A DNA stretch of 64,000 nucleotides, taken from positions 310,001 through 374,000 of the forward strand of contig VFIW01000009.1 in assembly GCA_006386115.1 (NCBI GenBank), in the 5' to 3' direction. The DNA comes from Globisporangium splendens (taxonomy: Eukaryota; Oomycota; Peronosporomycetes; Pythiales; Pythiaceae). A model generated the notes under the pieces. It made no database searches and was not told the DNA's origin. It was given only the letters and a program-made list of their open reading frames with translations. A program made the position numbers and the translations under genes. Within the stretch, counting starts at the first letter, position 1. Every line of letters starts with the position of its first letter. Positions 12,101 to 21,721 of the stretch are shown piece by piece.

Positions 12101-14307
12101 AATCGCTGTTGCTGCTGCCGGTTGGTGGCTTTGCTCAAATAGATAGAGAACGCGTGCGCCAAGGACGACGTGAACACAGTCGTGGAAGTAACAGCGTCGC
12201 ATTCCTGGAGCTGTTGTGCATGATGGAGCCATCTATGGATGCTCAGGTACACGCTCCCATCCGATCCGATCAGGTTTGCCACTGGGAACACCGAAACGAT
12301 CTTCGCGATCGAGTACAGCGAGTGCGCTGCAGCGTCCGTGAAACCGCCCGTGAGCGCGTGCGCGAGCGCCTGCAGCGTCATGACGCGAATCGACTGCGGG
12401 AACGATCGCATCACATGTGCCTGCACAATGAACCGCAACGTCTCAATCGCGTCTTCGTTCAAGAGAGCATCGTCATCATTGTCGCTTGCAGCGTAGCTCT
12501 TGACACTGGCTTGGAGCTGGACATCTTCAAAGACCGTCAGCATACTGAGCAGCGCCTCGGGCGAATGGCTGACCATCGTGGGGCCGAAAATCGCGCGATC
12601 GGTCGCAGTCACGTACGCGTTGAGCAATCCTGGCGACGTCGTGGCCACGGTCTTCTCTCTTGTCTTCGCCCCGTAGCGCAATTGGAACGATAAAAACGAC
12701 GCGAGGAAGCGCGAGATCACGTTCTGGAACGCGTCCTTCGTCGAGGTCTTGTACATGAGCGGATCGTTGCACGCCGGCATGAGGAACGCAAACACAAACG
12801 CGCAGAAGCTCGCACTGCACAGGATCGACGACGATGTACGCTTTGTGTCGATGCTATTGGTTTGCTTCAGTGTGACTTCATGGACTGCAGTCCATTGCGC
12901 CAAGCAGGTCTCCATAAAGTTGGAGAGAAAGAGACGTCGCACAATCGGGTTTTCGTGGGAAAACACACGCACCAGCAGCGTTTGAACCCACACAAACGAG
13001 AATGGCACGGGCCACGTCGCTGGCTTCGCGTCGCCACCGTCACCTTGCTTGGCGTCTTGGTCCACAAGGGAGGATTGGATCAAGCATGCGACCTGGGGCC
13101 ACACTTGCTCGATCAGGTGCTGCTCGTGGTGCATGTGGATGACGTCCGAGGCCGTGATGAAGCTCTGCCACGTGTCCAGGATCACCGCGTTGGCTGCTGC
13201 GTTCGCCTGATTGTCGTCGAGCGCACTCGTGTAGTGCGCAAAGGCGATCTTGAGCACGTACATGCCCTGCTTCCGCAGCAACGGGTCGACGTGCGCGAGC
13301 GTGAACACGATGAGGTCCTGCAGCTTGCGGTCCTGGATCAGCGTCGGGTCCTGGGGCACGAGCCGACAGAGCAGGTACATGAGATTCGCGATGGGTTCGC
13401 TCGTGCTCGTCGTCGTGTGGCGCGCTTCGTCCTCGTTGGCGTCTTGTCGCCATGCGTCCAGCGCAATGCGGCTCAACTGCCGAGGCATCGTCGCTCTCTC
13501 GTTCTCTGAATCTGCACGCAGCAGCACGGGAACAAGTTGGTTCGTCACGGCGCGAAGAAAGCGCGGCGCCGTGCGGAACCGCGCGATCGCGTGCGCGCAA
13601 ATCTGCTGCACCTGATCAAGCAGAACCGAACGGCGAGGCGAGGACTCGGTGGTCGTGGACTGCTCGAGGAGAAGCTGCAAGACAGCACCAAGTGACGCAA
13701 AGCTGACGGTCTGATCTTCTTCCTCATCGACTGCCGAATCCGCCGAGGTGGTAGTCTCCTGAGTGGCTTCGTTCACCAGAATCGCATGCACTTGCGTCGC
13801 GAGTAACTCGATCACCCACGTATCCACCGCCGCGATCTGCGTCAGCAACGCAAGCGTAATCTTGTGCACGCGTGCATAGCGTTGGAGCCGCAGCAGAGGC
13901 AGCAGCAGCTTGTCCACAAAGCCTGACCATCGCGCTGATGCCGTTTGCAGTACGTCATTCTCGAGTGCCTGCGCCACGAGCTTGGCGAGCACGACGAGCG
14001 TGAAGTGGAACCGCTGTGGGTCGTTCACATACGTCTCGTGGAGCGGCAGCACGAGCGTCAGGATGGCGCTGCCATCGTCGCCAAGCAATTGCTGGAGCTG
14101 CGCGTCGCTCAGCGTCGCGACCAGCCCCATGGCCACAAGCTCATACTGCGCTTCCTCGTCTCCGCTCTGCTGGATCGTATGCGCTGATACTGGCACGGAC
14201 GTGACACCGGCAGCACCGCGGTCTGCGCGCAGCCGCCATCGGGTCCACGCCTTCGCGATCTGCGCCGCAACGAGCGCGACGCATTCCCCATCGTCACCAA
14301 GCGCCAT
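9103..14307 (-). CDS. TARBP1: TARBP1/Trm3-type tRNA (guanosine-18 2'-O) methyltransferase
   Basis: A single exon of 1734 aa, close to human TARBP1 (about 1620). The first 1500 residues are helical, HEAT-like and poorly conserved. The last 160 residues are a complete SpoU/TrmH (SPOUT) domain with the three family motifs: LVDKIPNLAGLARTCEIF, then VIVLGKEKEGIP, then IPQFGLIRSLNVHVSGAI. Enzymes of this family methylate the 2'-OH of G18 in tRNA. The start is the first ATG; an upstream TTG only extends the frame. Low-complexity insertions include an acidic DDAN tandem (about 11705-11755) and a His/Gln run from CAG/ATG-type repeats (about 10085-10125). The start lies 228 bp from the divergent RPC11 gene. 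Confidence 0.93.
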   Translation of the reverse strand: MALGDDGECVALVAAQIAKAWTRWRLRADRGAAGVTSVPVSAHTIQQSGDEEAQYELVAMGLVATLSDAQLQQLLGDDGSAILTLVLPLHETYVNDPQRFHFTLVVLAKLVAQALENDVLQTASARWSGFVDKLLLPLLRLQRYARVHKITLALLTQIAAVDTWVIELLATQVHAILVNEATQETTTSADSAVDEEEDQTVSFASLGAVLQLLLEQSTTTESSPRRSVLLDQVQQICAHAIARFRTAPRFLRAVTNQLVPVLLRADSENERATMPRQLSRIALDAWRQDANEDEARHTTTSTSEPIANLMYLLCRLVPQDPTLIQDRKLQDLIVFTLAHVDPLLRKQGMYVLKIAFAHYTSALDDNQANAAANAVILDTWQSFITASDVIHMHHEQHLIEQVWPQVACLIQSSLVDQDAKQGDGGDAKPATWPVPFSFVWVQTLLVRVFSHENPIVRRLFLSNFMETCLAQWTAVHEVTLKQTNSIDTKRTSSSILCSASFCAFVFAFLMPACNDPLMYKTSTKDAFQNVISRFLASFLSFQLRYGAKTREKTVATTSPGLLNAYVTATDRAIFGPTMVSHSPEALLSMLTVFEDVQLQASVKSYAASDNDDDALLNEDAIETLRFIVQAHVMRSFPQSIRVMTLQALAHALTGGFTDAAAHSLYSIAKIVSVFPVANLIGSDGSVYLSIHRWLHHAQQLQECDAVTSTTVFTSSLAHAFSIYLSKATNRQQQQRLSAEQLSRLLLFTAEVTSVGTRSPVHMDLRMPLGQVATFIQGNDIDSDKLLHLVATFEDDVQQLLTLAKPKRIQVHVQVSFTPLSVYASESIFSSKALFAAGMRASAEWLSSLQTTKDDANDDANDDADDVDHLDGEDDKHVLVSAAARVVTQMATYHMEQHGDLKFMDALNAFCTSLTQTITPREDVSASDQTLALRFIAVVCGNAAALDALDALHGETMLPCLLTAQLRRPRIGKGSSHFTRCVMDFFTNRWRVLHRVLRATSFVPTALLEQVFTECLEAMATIGDDAHALYEMVQVLSLVLAQLASTFVSTAGSASTSEEPTRRVEELFQEVWGAYTECRSKPDVLTRAVVQCLFQPAFLRAPQLSAGGSNALLKRWFHRFLTFGEAHRPNVVFHLSRRLVQIWRAIPQVALWFVDEIVLLLLYKEPLIDEKEQLTMATSTEEEEDSGDDHETPSAGAGGLRTKNKFVRLVVLSFLDEISVDTTASGSNDEHTLVQQLISKLLALNAQEEWKKQHMINSDGFGKKIRCWQALCVLSKHVHSGSIKAVNDGLWQAFVFPHLPAMRFYMEIFAMRMIMRFPQVTIQNHVVPLLQNFNLIPQVGASLLVVAGYAVSHRVHLESDPRLCDALLHAMLPWLNSSHGHTRTLVQFMLATLLPQYLHHHQQQQQHANGASTTAIATGMSGDLQFLTETASFLSRNKEMKRLYRRQANQLAKFRPEFECSLLGILSSSQLNEFLELFPKDDVLLFTTQFKRAMNELYAQFQRENFEEDTSATQGSNHSSGQASLPAATRLMNVQRKIDTSTTSILLDDSVLPAAMTGAGAVDAAATNIRNKTRQQVILCASLVDKIPNLAGLARTCEIFNASKLIVPNVRACEDDEMFATISVTANKWMPMEQVRPENGELAASLLAWKRQGYTIVAVEQTASSVCLSSYAFPERIVIVLGKEKEGIPVDILQLVDVCVEIPQFGLIRSLNVHVSGAILLWAYTQQRITGGLSQ

Positions 14308-14535
14308 TGCAGCCACGAAAACGGTGTTGCTTTCTGTGCGTGTATGCTTCGATAGTGGCAGCAATCTGCCCTCTCTCTGAATGGCTAATAATGAAGTGCA
14401 ACGGACAATGCATGCAATTTATTGGCTATAAACAGACAGTTCCGACATGTGGTTGGCTGATTTTGTCAACCAGCCACGCAGACTCATTTCCAACAGCAAC
14501 GCCAAAGAGACATTTACGAGCTGAGCAACAGCAGC

Positions 14536-15053
14536 ATGCATTTCTGTCCATCCTGCGGCAACATCCTGCTCGTCGAGCCTGACGTACGTACTCACACATG
14601 TGCCTGTCATCCGTCTACATGCGCGTATGAGTCACTCACGCCATCTGTGTGTGTGTGCGTGCTCATATTAGGCCGACGGCATGCGCTTCTTCTGCCAGAC
14701 GTGCCCGTACTTGTTCCAGATCGACGACAAAGTGGAGAAGAAGGTGCCGCTGCAGCGCAAGCAGGTGGACGACGTGCTTGGCGGCGACGACGCCTGGGAG
14801 AACGTCGACCAGACCGAGAGTGCGTCCCTTTGTCTTATTGTTATTATGTGTCCACAAGGCTCTCCTTCATGGAGGTTTCTGGCGCCAAACTCATTGCGAC
14901 TGGCGTTTATGTATTGTGTTGTGACCAGCGCGCTGCCCGCACTGCGAGTTCACGAAGGCGTACTTCATGCAGATCCAGATCCGCTCGGCCGACGAGCCCA
15001 GCACGACGTTCTACAAGTGCGTCCAGTGCAAGAAGCAGTGGAACGACAAATAA
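14536..15053 (+). CDS. POLR3K: RNA polymerase III subunit RPC11 (RPC10)
   Basis: Exons 14536-14583, 14672-14819 and 14929-15053 give 106 aa (family about 108). The N-terminal zinc ribbon has CPSCGN and CQTCPY. The linker has the family motif VDDVLGGDDAWENVD. The C-terminal TFIIS-like ribbon has CPHCEF, the catalytic hinge RSADEPSTTFYKC and a final CVQCKKQW. The subunit gives Pol III RNA-cleavage activity and supports termination and reinitiation. All key residues are present. Intron 1 holds a short (TG)n run. A weak oomycete initiator-like TCATTTCC sits at 14484, about 50 bp before the ATG. The stop is 78 bp from the stop of the convergent RecQ gene. Confidence 0.95.
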
Positions 15054-15131
15054 ACTCTCGATCGCTGTGATTTGCCATCTCTGCCACTCATTTACGTAAT
15101 TTACTGTTGCCATCGATCTCTAAACCATAGC

Positions 15132-17154
15132 TTACGGGTTCCGGTTGTGCGGCTGGCCGGGGCGCCGCGCGTAGCGGAGACAGTTGTCGCACGTGCCGTT
15201 GCAGTCCTCGCGGTTGAACGTCTGCCCAAAGTACGACACGAGCAGCTTGCGGCGGCAGCTCGTGTTGTCCTCGCAGTACTCGGCCATGGCGGCGAGCTTC
15301 TGCATGTGCACGGCGCGCGTCTTGGCTGTCATGCCCTTGGACGGCATGTTGAGGATCATGCGCATCTTGGACACGTCCTTGCTCGAGTAAAACAGCGTGC
15401 ACTGCGACGGCTGGCCGTCTCGACCCGCACGCCCGGCCTCCTGGTAGTACCCCTCCATGGACTTGGCGACTGAGAAGTGGATCACGTACCGCACGTCGGC
15501 CTTGTTGATGCCCATGCCGTACGCGATCGTGGCGCACACGACGCTCACCTGGCCGTTCTGCCATGCCTCCTGCACCATCTGGCGGTCCGTGTTGGACTGC
15601 CCCGCGTGGTAAAAGTCGGCGCGCACGCCGTGGTCGAGCAAATAGTTGGCCACGTCCTCGCACTCCTGCTTGGTCATGCAGTACACGATGCCAACGGCGT
15701 CCTGTCGGAACGACTTCGTGATGAGGTTATGCAGCGCCTGGCGTGCCTTCCTGTCGTCATACGGCTTGTCCAGCACCTCGAAGCTCAGGTTCGGACGGTT
15801 GAAGTTCATCGAAAACACCGGGCCTTTAGTGATCTTCAGCGATCTCTGCACGCCCTGGATCACCTTCGGGGGTGCCGTCGCCGTCAGTGCCATCAGCGGG
15901 ACGTCTGGGAACCGCGTCTTCAGCATGCCGAGCTTCATGTAGTCTGGGCGGAAGTCGTGGCCCCACTGGCTCACGCAGTGGGCCTCGTCGATCACGAACC
16001 GCGCAAGCATTCCCTATTATCCATCGCAAAATTCGTGATCAGTAAGCATTGCACACGTGAATCCATAGTGACGTACGCATTGCACGTACGTTGTGATGCA
16101 GAATCTCGAGCAGTTCGATCATTTCCGCCGAGTTGCTGAGCTTCTCGGGTGTCACGTAGAGCAGCTTGAGCGACGGCTTCTTGCGCTTGAGCTCCTGCGT
16201 GATCGCGCGGCGCAGTGTGACGCCTGTTTGGCTCGAGAGGTACCCCGCGGGGATGCCGCATTGCGGGTTGCGGATCAATGCTGTGACCTGGTCCTGGATC
16301 AGCGAGAGCAGCGGCGACACGACGATCGTCACGCCGGGCGTGAGCACCGCCGGCAGCTGGTAGCAGAGACTCTTGCCGCCACCCGTGGGCATGAGCACGA
16401 AGCAATCCTGCTTGCGCATCGTCGCCTCGATCACTTGGCGCTGGTTCTTGCGGAACGAGTCGTTGCCGAAGATCGTCTTGTTGGCGCGGTCCAGGATGTC
16501 GCGTGGCTGCTGCTGCGGCTGCTTCCCTGCTGCTCCGTTGGAGCCATTGGCACCATACGCGAAGAGCGCAAGCGTTCCACCGCTTGACGGTCTCGTATTC
16601 GACACAGAAGCTGCCGATATGGACGCACACTGCTGGGCAACTGATGTAGAAGGAAGGTGCTGCTCGGTAGAAGGGCGAGCGCGTTTCCGCGTCGCCCATG
16701 CAGACGTAACCCGATCAGCAGCAGCAGCAGTACTAGTAGACAGGTCGACGGGTGTGCTCGTGGCGGTGGATGCAGAGGTTCTTGCGATCTTGGTGCCCAG
16801 TGCGCGCTTGCGATGTCGACTTCCTGGTGCGCCTCTCGTGGTATGCTGAATCAGGTCCAGCGCCGTACCTCCGGTGTTTTCTTTCCCTCCGTCTTCATCA
16901 TCGTCACCGTCGCTATCTTCAGGCACGAAGTCGTCATCAAAGTCATCGTCGTCATCCTCATAAAAGGAAGCAGAGGTTGCTGCTGGAGCGCAGTGGCTCT
17001 GGCGTCTGCGCTTGGCGCCTCGGGCCACCGTGCGCTCGTCCGCCGTGAGGTCGATCTCTTCGATGGCGGGCGTCTCCTTCAGCACCTGCGCCGCGGTCTG
17101 AAAGTGTGTAGAGATCGGCACAAAAGATCCACCGCCTCTGCGCTCCGTCGCCAT
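15132..17154 (-). CDS. RecQ-family DNA helicase
   Basis: Exons 17154-16090 and 16013-15132 give 648 aa. Residues 1-190 are acidic and Ser/Thr-rich, likely disordered. The helicase core follows: [13 protein letters not shown] (motif 0), [15 protein letters not shown] (Walker A), [15 protein letters not shown] (II), MALTATAPP (III), and the second RecA lobe with [33 protein letters not shown] and [14 protein letters not shown] RecQ zinc-binding region closes it, with [12 protein letters not shown] and CNGTCDNC. The protein ends 15 residues later, so there is no winged-helix (RQC) or HRDC domain. It unwinds DNA 3' to 5' in recombination and repair, but cannot be assigned to BLM, WRN or RECQL1 from this. 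It diverges from the HSP70 gene across 282 bp. Confidence 0.92.
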
Positions 17155-17436
17155 GGCTTGCAGTGTGCTTCTGTGCGGCACAGGCGGCGTCCACGCAGAC
17201 AGTCAGAGAGAGAGAGAGAGAGAGAGCAGCGAGTGAGGCGCCGCCTTCCAGACGCCGCAACAATTAATGCGCCATCTGGCACCCTTTTTATTTTGACTTG
17301 GCGCCAAAATCAAGCATCGCTGTCTAATTTGCCAAAAATGGTTAATACCACGTACTGATTGGCTGAAAATGAAATGCCAGTGATTGACAGCGATAAATAG
17401 GACAAATACTGGTGGGAGGGAGCAAAAACACTCGCG
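17155..17436. promoter_or_regulatory. Divergent promoter between RecQ and HSP70-like genes
   Basis: The two ATGs are separated by 282 bp, so both promoters must lie here. The only clear feature is an uninterrupted (GA)n run at about 17206-17227, on the RecQ side. No heat-shock element array stands out. I infer a shared promoter from spacing alone. Confidence 0.45.
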
Positions 17437-19396
17437 ATGGCCGAACAGCACGCGTACGACAGCTGGGGCAGCGCATCCGAGCGCTTCGCCGATGGCTCCC
17501 TCTGCATCGGCATCGACTTGGGCACGACCAACTCCTGTACGTCCTCCTCATATGGGTGTTGCTTCCACTGCTGCTGCTAGTGTGTAGGACTAACGCTCTC
17601 TCTGCTCTTCTACAGGCATCGGCATGTGGCACGTGGAGCGCAACCACGTCAAGATTCTGAAGAACGCCAAGGACCGGACGCGCACGACGCCGTCCGTCGT
17701 GCGGTTCGACCCGGAGAGCGAGCACGCGTACGAGGTCGGCCACGCCGCGATCGCCCAGGAGACGCAGCCCGTAGGCAACACGGTGCGCTCAATCAAGCGG
17801 CTCATGGGCCAAAAGTACGCGAGCAAGGCCGTGGACGTGGCGAAATCCTTTGGCACGTACACGATCGCGTCCACAAAGCAGGGCAACGCGGCTGTGCAGG
17901 TCGTGCGCAACCAGAAGTCTACGGTGCTGCAGCCTGAGGAGGTGTCGGCGTGCATTCTGTCCGACCTGAAGGCGTCTGCGGAGGCGTACTTCGATGGTAA
18001 GCGCATTGACAATGCCGTGATCACGGTGCCGGCGTATTTTAGCGACCCGCAGCGCAAGGCGACGATCACGAGCGCGTCCATGGCGGGTTTCAAGGCCATC
18101 CGCCTGATGAACGAGCCCACGGCGGCCGCCATGGCGTACGGTCTCTTTGTCGCCGGCACGAAGATCGTCGTCGTGTTTGACTTTGGCGGCGGCACGCTTG
18201 ACGTGTCGCTCATGAGCATCCAGGACGGCCGCTTCGAGGTGCTCGGCATCGGCGGCGACACGAATCTTGGCGGTGAGGACCTCAACAACGCGATCATCGA
18301 CCACCTGAGCGAGCTGCTGCACAAGCACCACGACGTGCCGCGCTCAAAACTGACGATGAACGACATGATCCAGCTCAAGACGCAGGTCGAGCAAGCGAAA
18401 ATCGCGCTCTCGAGCGAAGACTCCGCTAGAATTGAATTGAAAGACGTGGCGGGAGTCTCCAAGTTTGAGTACACGTTGACGCGCCACAAATTCGAGCAGT
18501 TGTGCGAGTCCATCTGGAAAAAGTGCGTCCAAAGTCGTGTTGTGACCTAGCTCTTGCTCTTTGAAATTGCAGGCACTCCCAACCGTGTTGCTGATGTGGC
18601 TTTCTTTTTTTGAAAACCAACGTGTGCAGGTGTCTGCGCATCGTCAGCAGCGTGCTGAAAGAAGCCGAAGTCGAGATCGCGGACGTCGACGAAGTCGTGA
18701 TGGTCGGCGGATCCACGCGCATCCCCATCCTGCGCAGCAAAGTCTCGGACTTTTTCAACGGGAAAGTGCGTGCCTTGCCTTTCATTGATCTTGTGAGTTT
18801 CATGGGCACCTGAATGCTGACTAACTTTTTGGCTCCTCTTTGCCAATCAATAGGAGCTCTGCATGTCTGTGAACGCGGACGAAGTCGTGTGCGAGGGCGC
18901 TGCGATCCAGGCGGCGATCTTGAGTGGCATGGACCGCCGCGTGTTCCGCGACGTGCTCATGATGGACGTGATTCCGCTCCCCATCGGCTTAGAGACTGCC
19001 GATGGCCGCATGGAGGTCATCATCCCGAAAAACGCGCGCATCCCAGTCTCGTTGACGAAATATTTCCAAACGTTTGAAGACAACCAGCGCGGTCTCACCA
19101 TCGAAGTGTACGAAGGCGAGAGCGAGGTCGCGAAGGAGAACGACCACATTTGCTACTTCAACTTCACGCTGCCGCGCGACAAAGTGGGCAAGGCCGGCGA
19201 GTTTGCGCACCCAGTGACGTTCACGATGAACGCGAGTGGCGTCCTGCAGGTGCAGGCAGGGATCCACCACGATTCCGAGGAAGGACCGATGTCCAAGACT
19301 GCGATCTTTTTGATGGGCGCCTACATTGCCGCGCTCTTTGGGTTCTACGTCTTCTTCCGCATCTACTTTGCGTCCGAGAGAGACATCACGCTCTAA
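17437..19396 (+). CDS. HSP70-family protein with C-terminal membrane anchor
   Basis: Exons 17437-17536, 17616-18522, 18630-18765 and 18854-19396 give 561 aa, shorter than the usual 640. The ATPase domain is complete: IGIDLGTTNSC (phosphate 1), VPAYFSDPQRKAT, VFDFGGGTLDVS (phosphate 2) and VMVGGSTRIP (adenosine). The substrate-binding beta domain (about 419-520) has PLPIGLETADG and FQTFEDNQRG. The helical lid and the EEVD or KDEL tail are absent. Instead, residues about 530-552 form one hydrophobic segment (FLMGAYIAALFGFYVFF) followed by a nine-residue tail. The N-terminus has no signal peptide, so I infer a tail-anchored protein with its chaperone part in the cytosol. The family binds unfolded peptides under ATP control. 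It converges with ZIP copy 1, 144 bp between stops. Confidence 0.9.
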
Positions 19397-19540
19397 AGGT
19401 GAGTGTCTTTGCTAGTATTATGACGATGTTAGGATAAAAACCGAGATCTATAGAGAACCTTTGACAGCTGATGCACGTAGACAGCTATTTGAATATGGTA
19501 CCTTCCAACCAGATAGATGAGCAAAAGCGATAGTTTATAC

Positions 19541-21160
19541 TTAGTGGCTGTGCGCTAGACCACTGCCTTCGGCGTCGCAGTGCTTGTGCTGAAGCGTGGA
19601 GAGCCCGATAAGGATGCAGCCCAGTGAGAACCAGAGGAAGTGCAGCAACGCGCGACGGCGGTCGCGGACCCCAAGCATCGGCGGAAGCAGCACGCTGAGC
19701 CCAATGAACAGCAGTGCACCACAGCCAAAGCCCATGAGGTACCCGAGCGCGTGTGCACTCACGGTGCCTGCTGCCAGGAGGATGACGGCACCAAGAAGCG
19801 AGGCAAGGGACGCGAGAAAGTTGACAAAGAGCGCCTGCGCTACGACCATCCCGGCTTTGAGGTAGATGAAGAAGTCTCCCACGCGGTGCGGCACCTCGTG
19901 GAGCACGACGCCCAGAGCAACGGCCCAGCCGAGCGACGTGCTGCAGCTCTTGAACGCGACCGCGAGCACGACGCCGTCCGTGAACGCGTGAAAGAAGTCG
20001 CCGATCGCCGTGATCCATGCCACGGGCTCCACAAACCGGAGCGACTTGATGTATGTCTCTAAAAAGGTCAAAGACTGGTGGTTGAGCTTTGCGTCGTCGT
20101 TGTTGCCGTGGTGAACATCTGGAGTGAGTGGATGGGAGACGTAGTTGCCCTCTGTGGCTCTCGGTTGCTGCAGTGAGGAGCGCGCGAGCCCCTTTTCTGC
20201 GTCTTCCCCGTGAGTGAGCGCGTGACTTTGGCTGTGACGGTGACCTCCATGTGCATGGTCGTGGTGGTCGGCTCCAAAGGACGACAGCAGCATGTGGACC
20301 CCAGACTCCACGGCCATGGAGAACGCGATGCCGCCAAGAACCCAGACGCCCATGACCCATTCACCGACATCCCCAAGGTACTCGCTGCCCTCTGGATACA
20401 AGTGGAACACGACGACCCCGAGCAAGCACCCGGCCGCGAAACTCGTCATGTACTCGACGATCGACTCGATGCGGCTCTTGCTGAAGCTCAGGATGATGAC
20501 GCCGACAAACGACGTGAGCGAGATCACCAGCGACGCCACAATGGGTCCCAGCCAGCTGTCCGACTTGGTGTCACTTTCTTCTTCTTCGTCGCACCCAGCG
20601 TGGCATTCCAGGAACGACACGACCTGGCTCGTCGAGTCCATGACCTCGACACTCACTTCGTCACCCCCGTGCTGCGTTAACAGCATGAACGCACCCGCAG
20701 TAGATACAGGCACGATCGCGTCCACACACGGCTGTTCAGCCGAGAACTCGACCCGGTACAACACATCCCGCGACGAGGAGCTGTTGTTTGAGGCTGCCGT
20801 CTTCATAGTGAGCGTTGTTCCCGTTGTCACACTCTGGTGAAGCACTTGATCAGAGGAGAATGTATTGAAGATCGCCTCCGCTTGGTGCATCGCCGCGTCA
20901 GCATCGCTTTCCTCCGTCGATGGCAGCGCCAGGAGCTCAAAGATCATCCCGCCTTCCACCACGACCTCATCGTTCGCCGCACAGAAGCGGAGCGTGTAGT
21001 TGTCAGCCGCAAACTCCCAGATCGTCGCAGTCTCCCATGGCGACGTGGTGGAGCTCTCCTCCTCCGCTTCGTGATCGTGCTGGGACGTGGCCAGCGGCAG
21101 GCAAGCCGCTGATACGAGCGCCAGGAGCATCAGCGACAGCGTCTTCAGCTGGAGTCCCAT
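19541..21160 (-). CDS. ZIP-family (SLC39, LIV-1-like) zinc transporter, copy 1
   Basis: A single exon of 539 aa. An N-terminal signal peptide (LKTLSLMLLALVSAACLPLA) supports the ATG at 21160; an in-frame ATG at 21268 would put a long extension before it. An extracellular domain of about 230 residues is followed by the ZIP fold: YMTSFAAGCLLGVVVFHLYP, a His-rich loop (DHHDHAHGGHRHSQSH), then the metal-site helices HAFTDGVVLAVAF and LHEVPHRVGDFFIYLKAG. These match the HNxxDG and HExPHExGD motifs of LIV-1 ZIPs, with A for N. The C-terminus ends in HSH. ZIPs bring zinc or related metals into the cytosol. The paralogue starts 733 bp away in the opposite direction. Confidence 0.9.
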   Translation of the reverse strand: MGLQLKTLSLMLLALVSAACLPLATSQHDHEAEEESSTTSPWETATIWEFAADNYTLRFCAANDEVVVEGGMIFELLALPSTEESDADAAMHQAEAIFNTFSSDQVLHQSVTTGTTLTMKTAASNNSSSSRDVLYRVEFSAEQPCVDAIVPVSTAGAFMLLTQHGGDEVSVEVMDSTSQVVSFLECHAGCDEEEESDTKSDSWLGPIVASLVISLTSFVGVIILSFSKSRIESIVEYMTSFAAGCLLGVVVFHLYPEGSEYLGDVGEWVMGVWVLGGIAFSMAVESGVHMLLSSFGADHHDHAHGGHRHSQSHALTHGEDAEKGLARSSLQQPRATEGNYVSHPLTPDVHHGNNDDAKLNHQSLTFLETYIKSLRFVEPVAWITAIGDFFHAFTDGVVLAVAFKSCSTSLGWAVALGVVLHEVPHRVGDFFIYLKAGMVVAQALFVNFLASLASLLGAVILLAAGTVSAHALGYLMGFGCGALLFIGLSVLLPPMLGVRDRRRALLHFLWFSLGCILIGLSTLQHKHCDAEGSGLAHSH

Positions 21161-21290
21161 CTTGTGTGTCCGATGTTCACCCCCTCTGCAGCTGCGGGCG
21201 CGAGGTGGTACGTTGCTGAATGGGCTCGACTGGACCACGAACTGGTCCGAAGCGCAGTGCTGAACCATCTGTCTATCCTCTTTTTTAATC

Positions 21291-21310
21291 CGAGCGAATC
21301 AGTTCGCTCG
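21291..21310. repeat. Perfect hairpin next to the ZIP promoter motif
   Basis: CGAGCGAATCAGTTCGCTCG has an 8-bp perfect stem and a 4-nt loop. It directly abuts the 20-bp motif upstream of ZIP copy 1. No equivalent hairpin is seen upstream of copy 2. Confidence 0.7.
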
Positions 21311-21330
21311 CATTTGTCCGACGGCGGCGG
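21311..21330 (-). promoter_or_regulatory. 20-bp motif upstream of ZIP copy 1
   Basis: Read toward ZIP copy 1 the sequence is CCGCCGCCGTCGGACAAATG. The same 20 bases, in the same orientation relative to its gene, lie upstream of ZIP copy 2. Here the near edge is 151 bp before the ATG at 21160. Confidence 0.6.
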
Positions 21331-21721
21331 CTTCCGCGACAGTCCAAGATCCCACTTGACAAGCATCCGCTTCAATTAGTGGACGATAATGATTAGGGCA
21401 AGCGGACGCTCTTACGTAATCCGAGAAAGTGCAGCTTGCAATGTTGACGCTGAAGTTAGGTGAGAGAGAGTTTATTTAGGACCAAAATTAGGGCACACCA
21501 GAGAAACCTCGAGGCTCTGATTGGTGCATGAGCGGACGCTAGACCTACCCTCCTGAAGTTTCCGCTCGCTCCAAATCCGGAACTTTTTACATTATAATAC
21601 CCTGCCAACTAATGCTATCAAATGAAAGCAGATGTATGTATTCCTCTTTATCACAGATGTCTCGATAGCAACCTAATATATATATTGCAAAAGTTTACAC
21701 TTGGATCCTCTATGGTCCTTT

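Noticed and set aside
21161..21268. Upstream ATG of ZIP copy 1 at 21268
   Set aside because: It would place 36 residues before a clear signal peptide.
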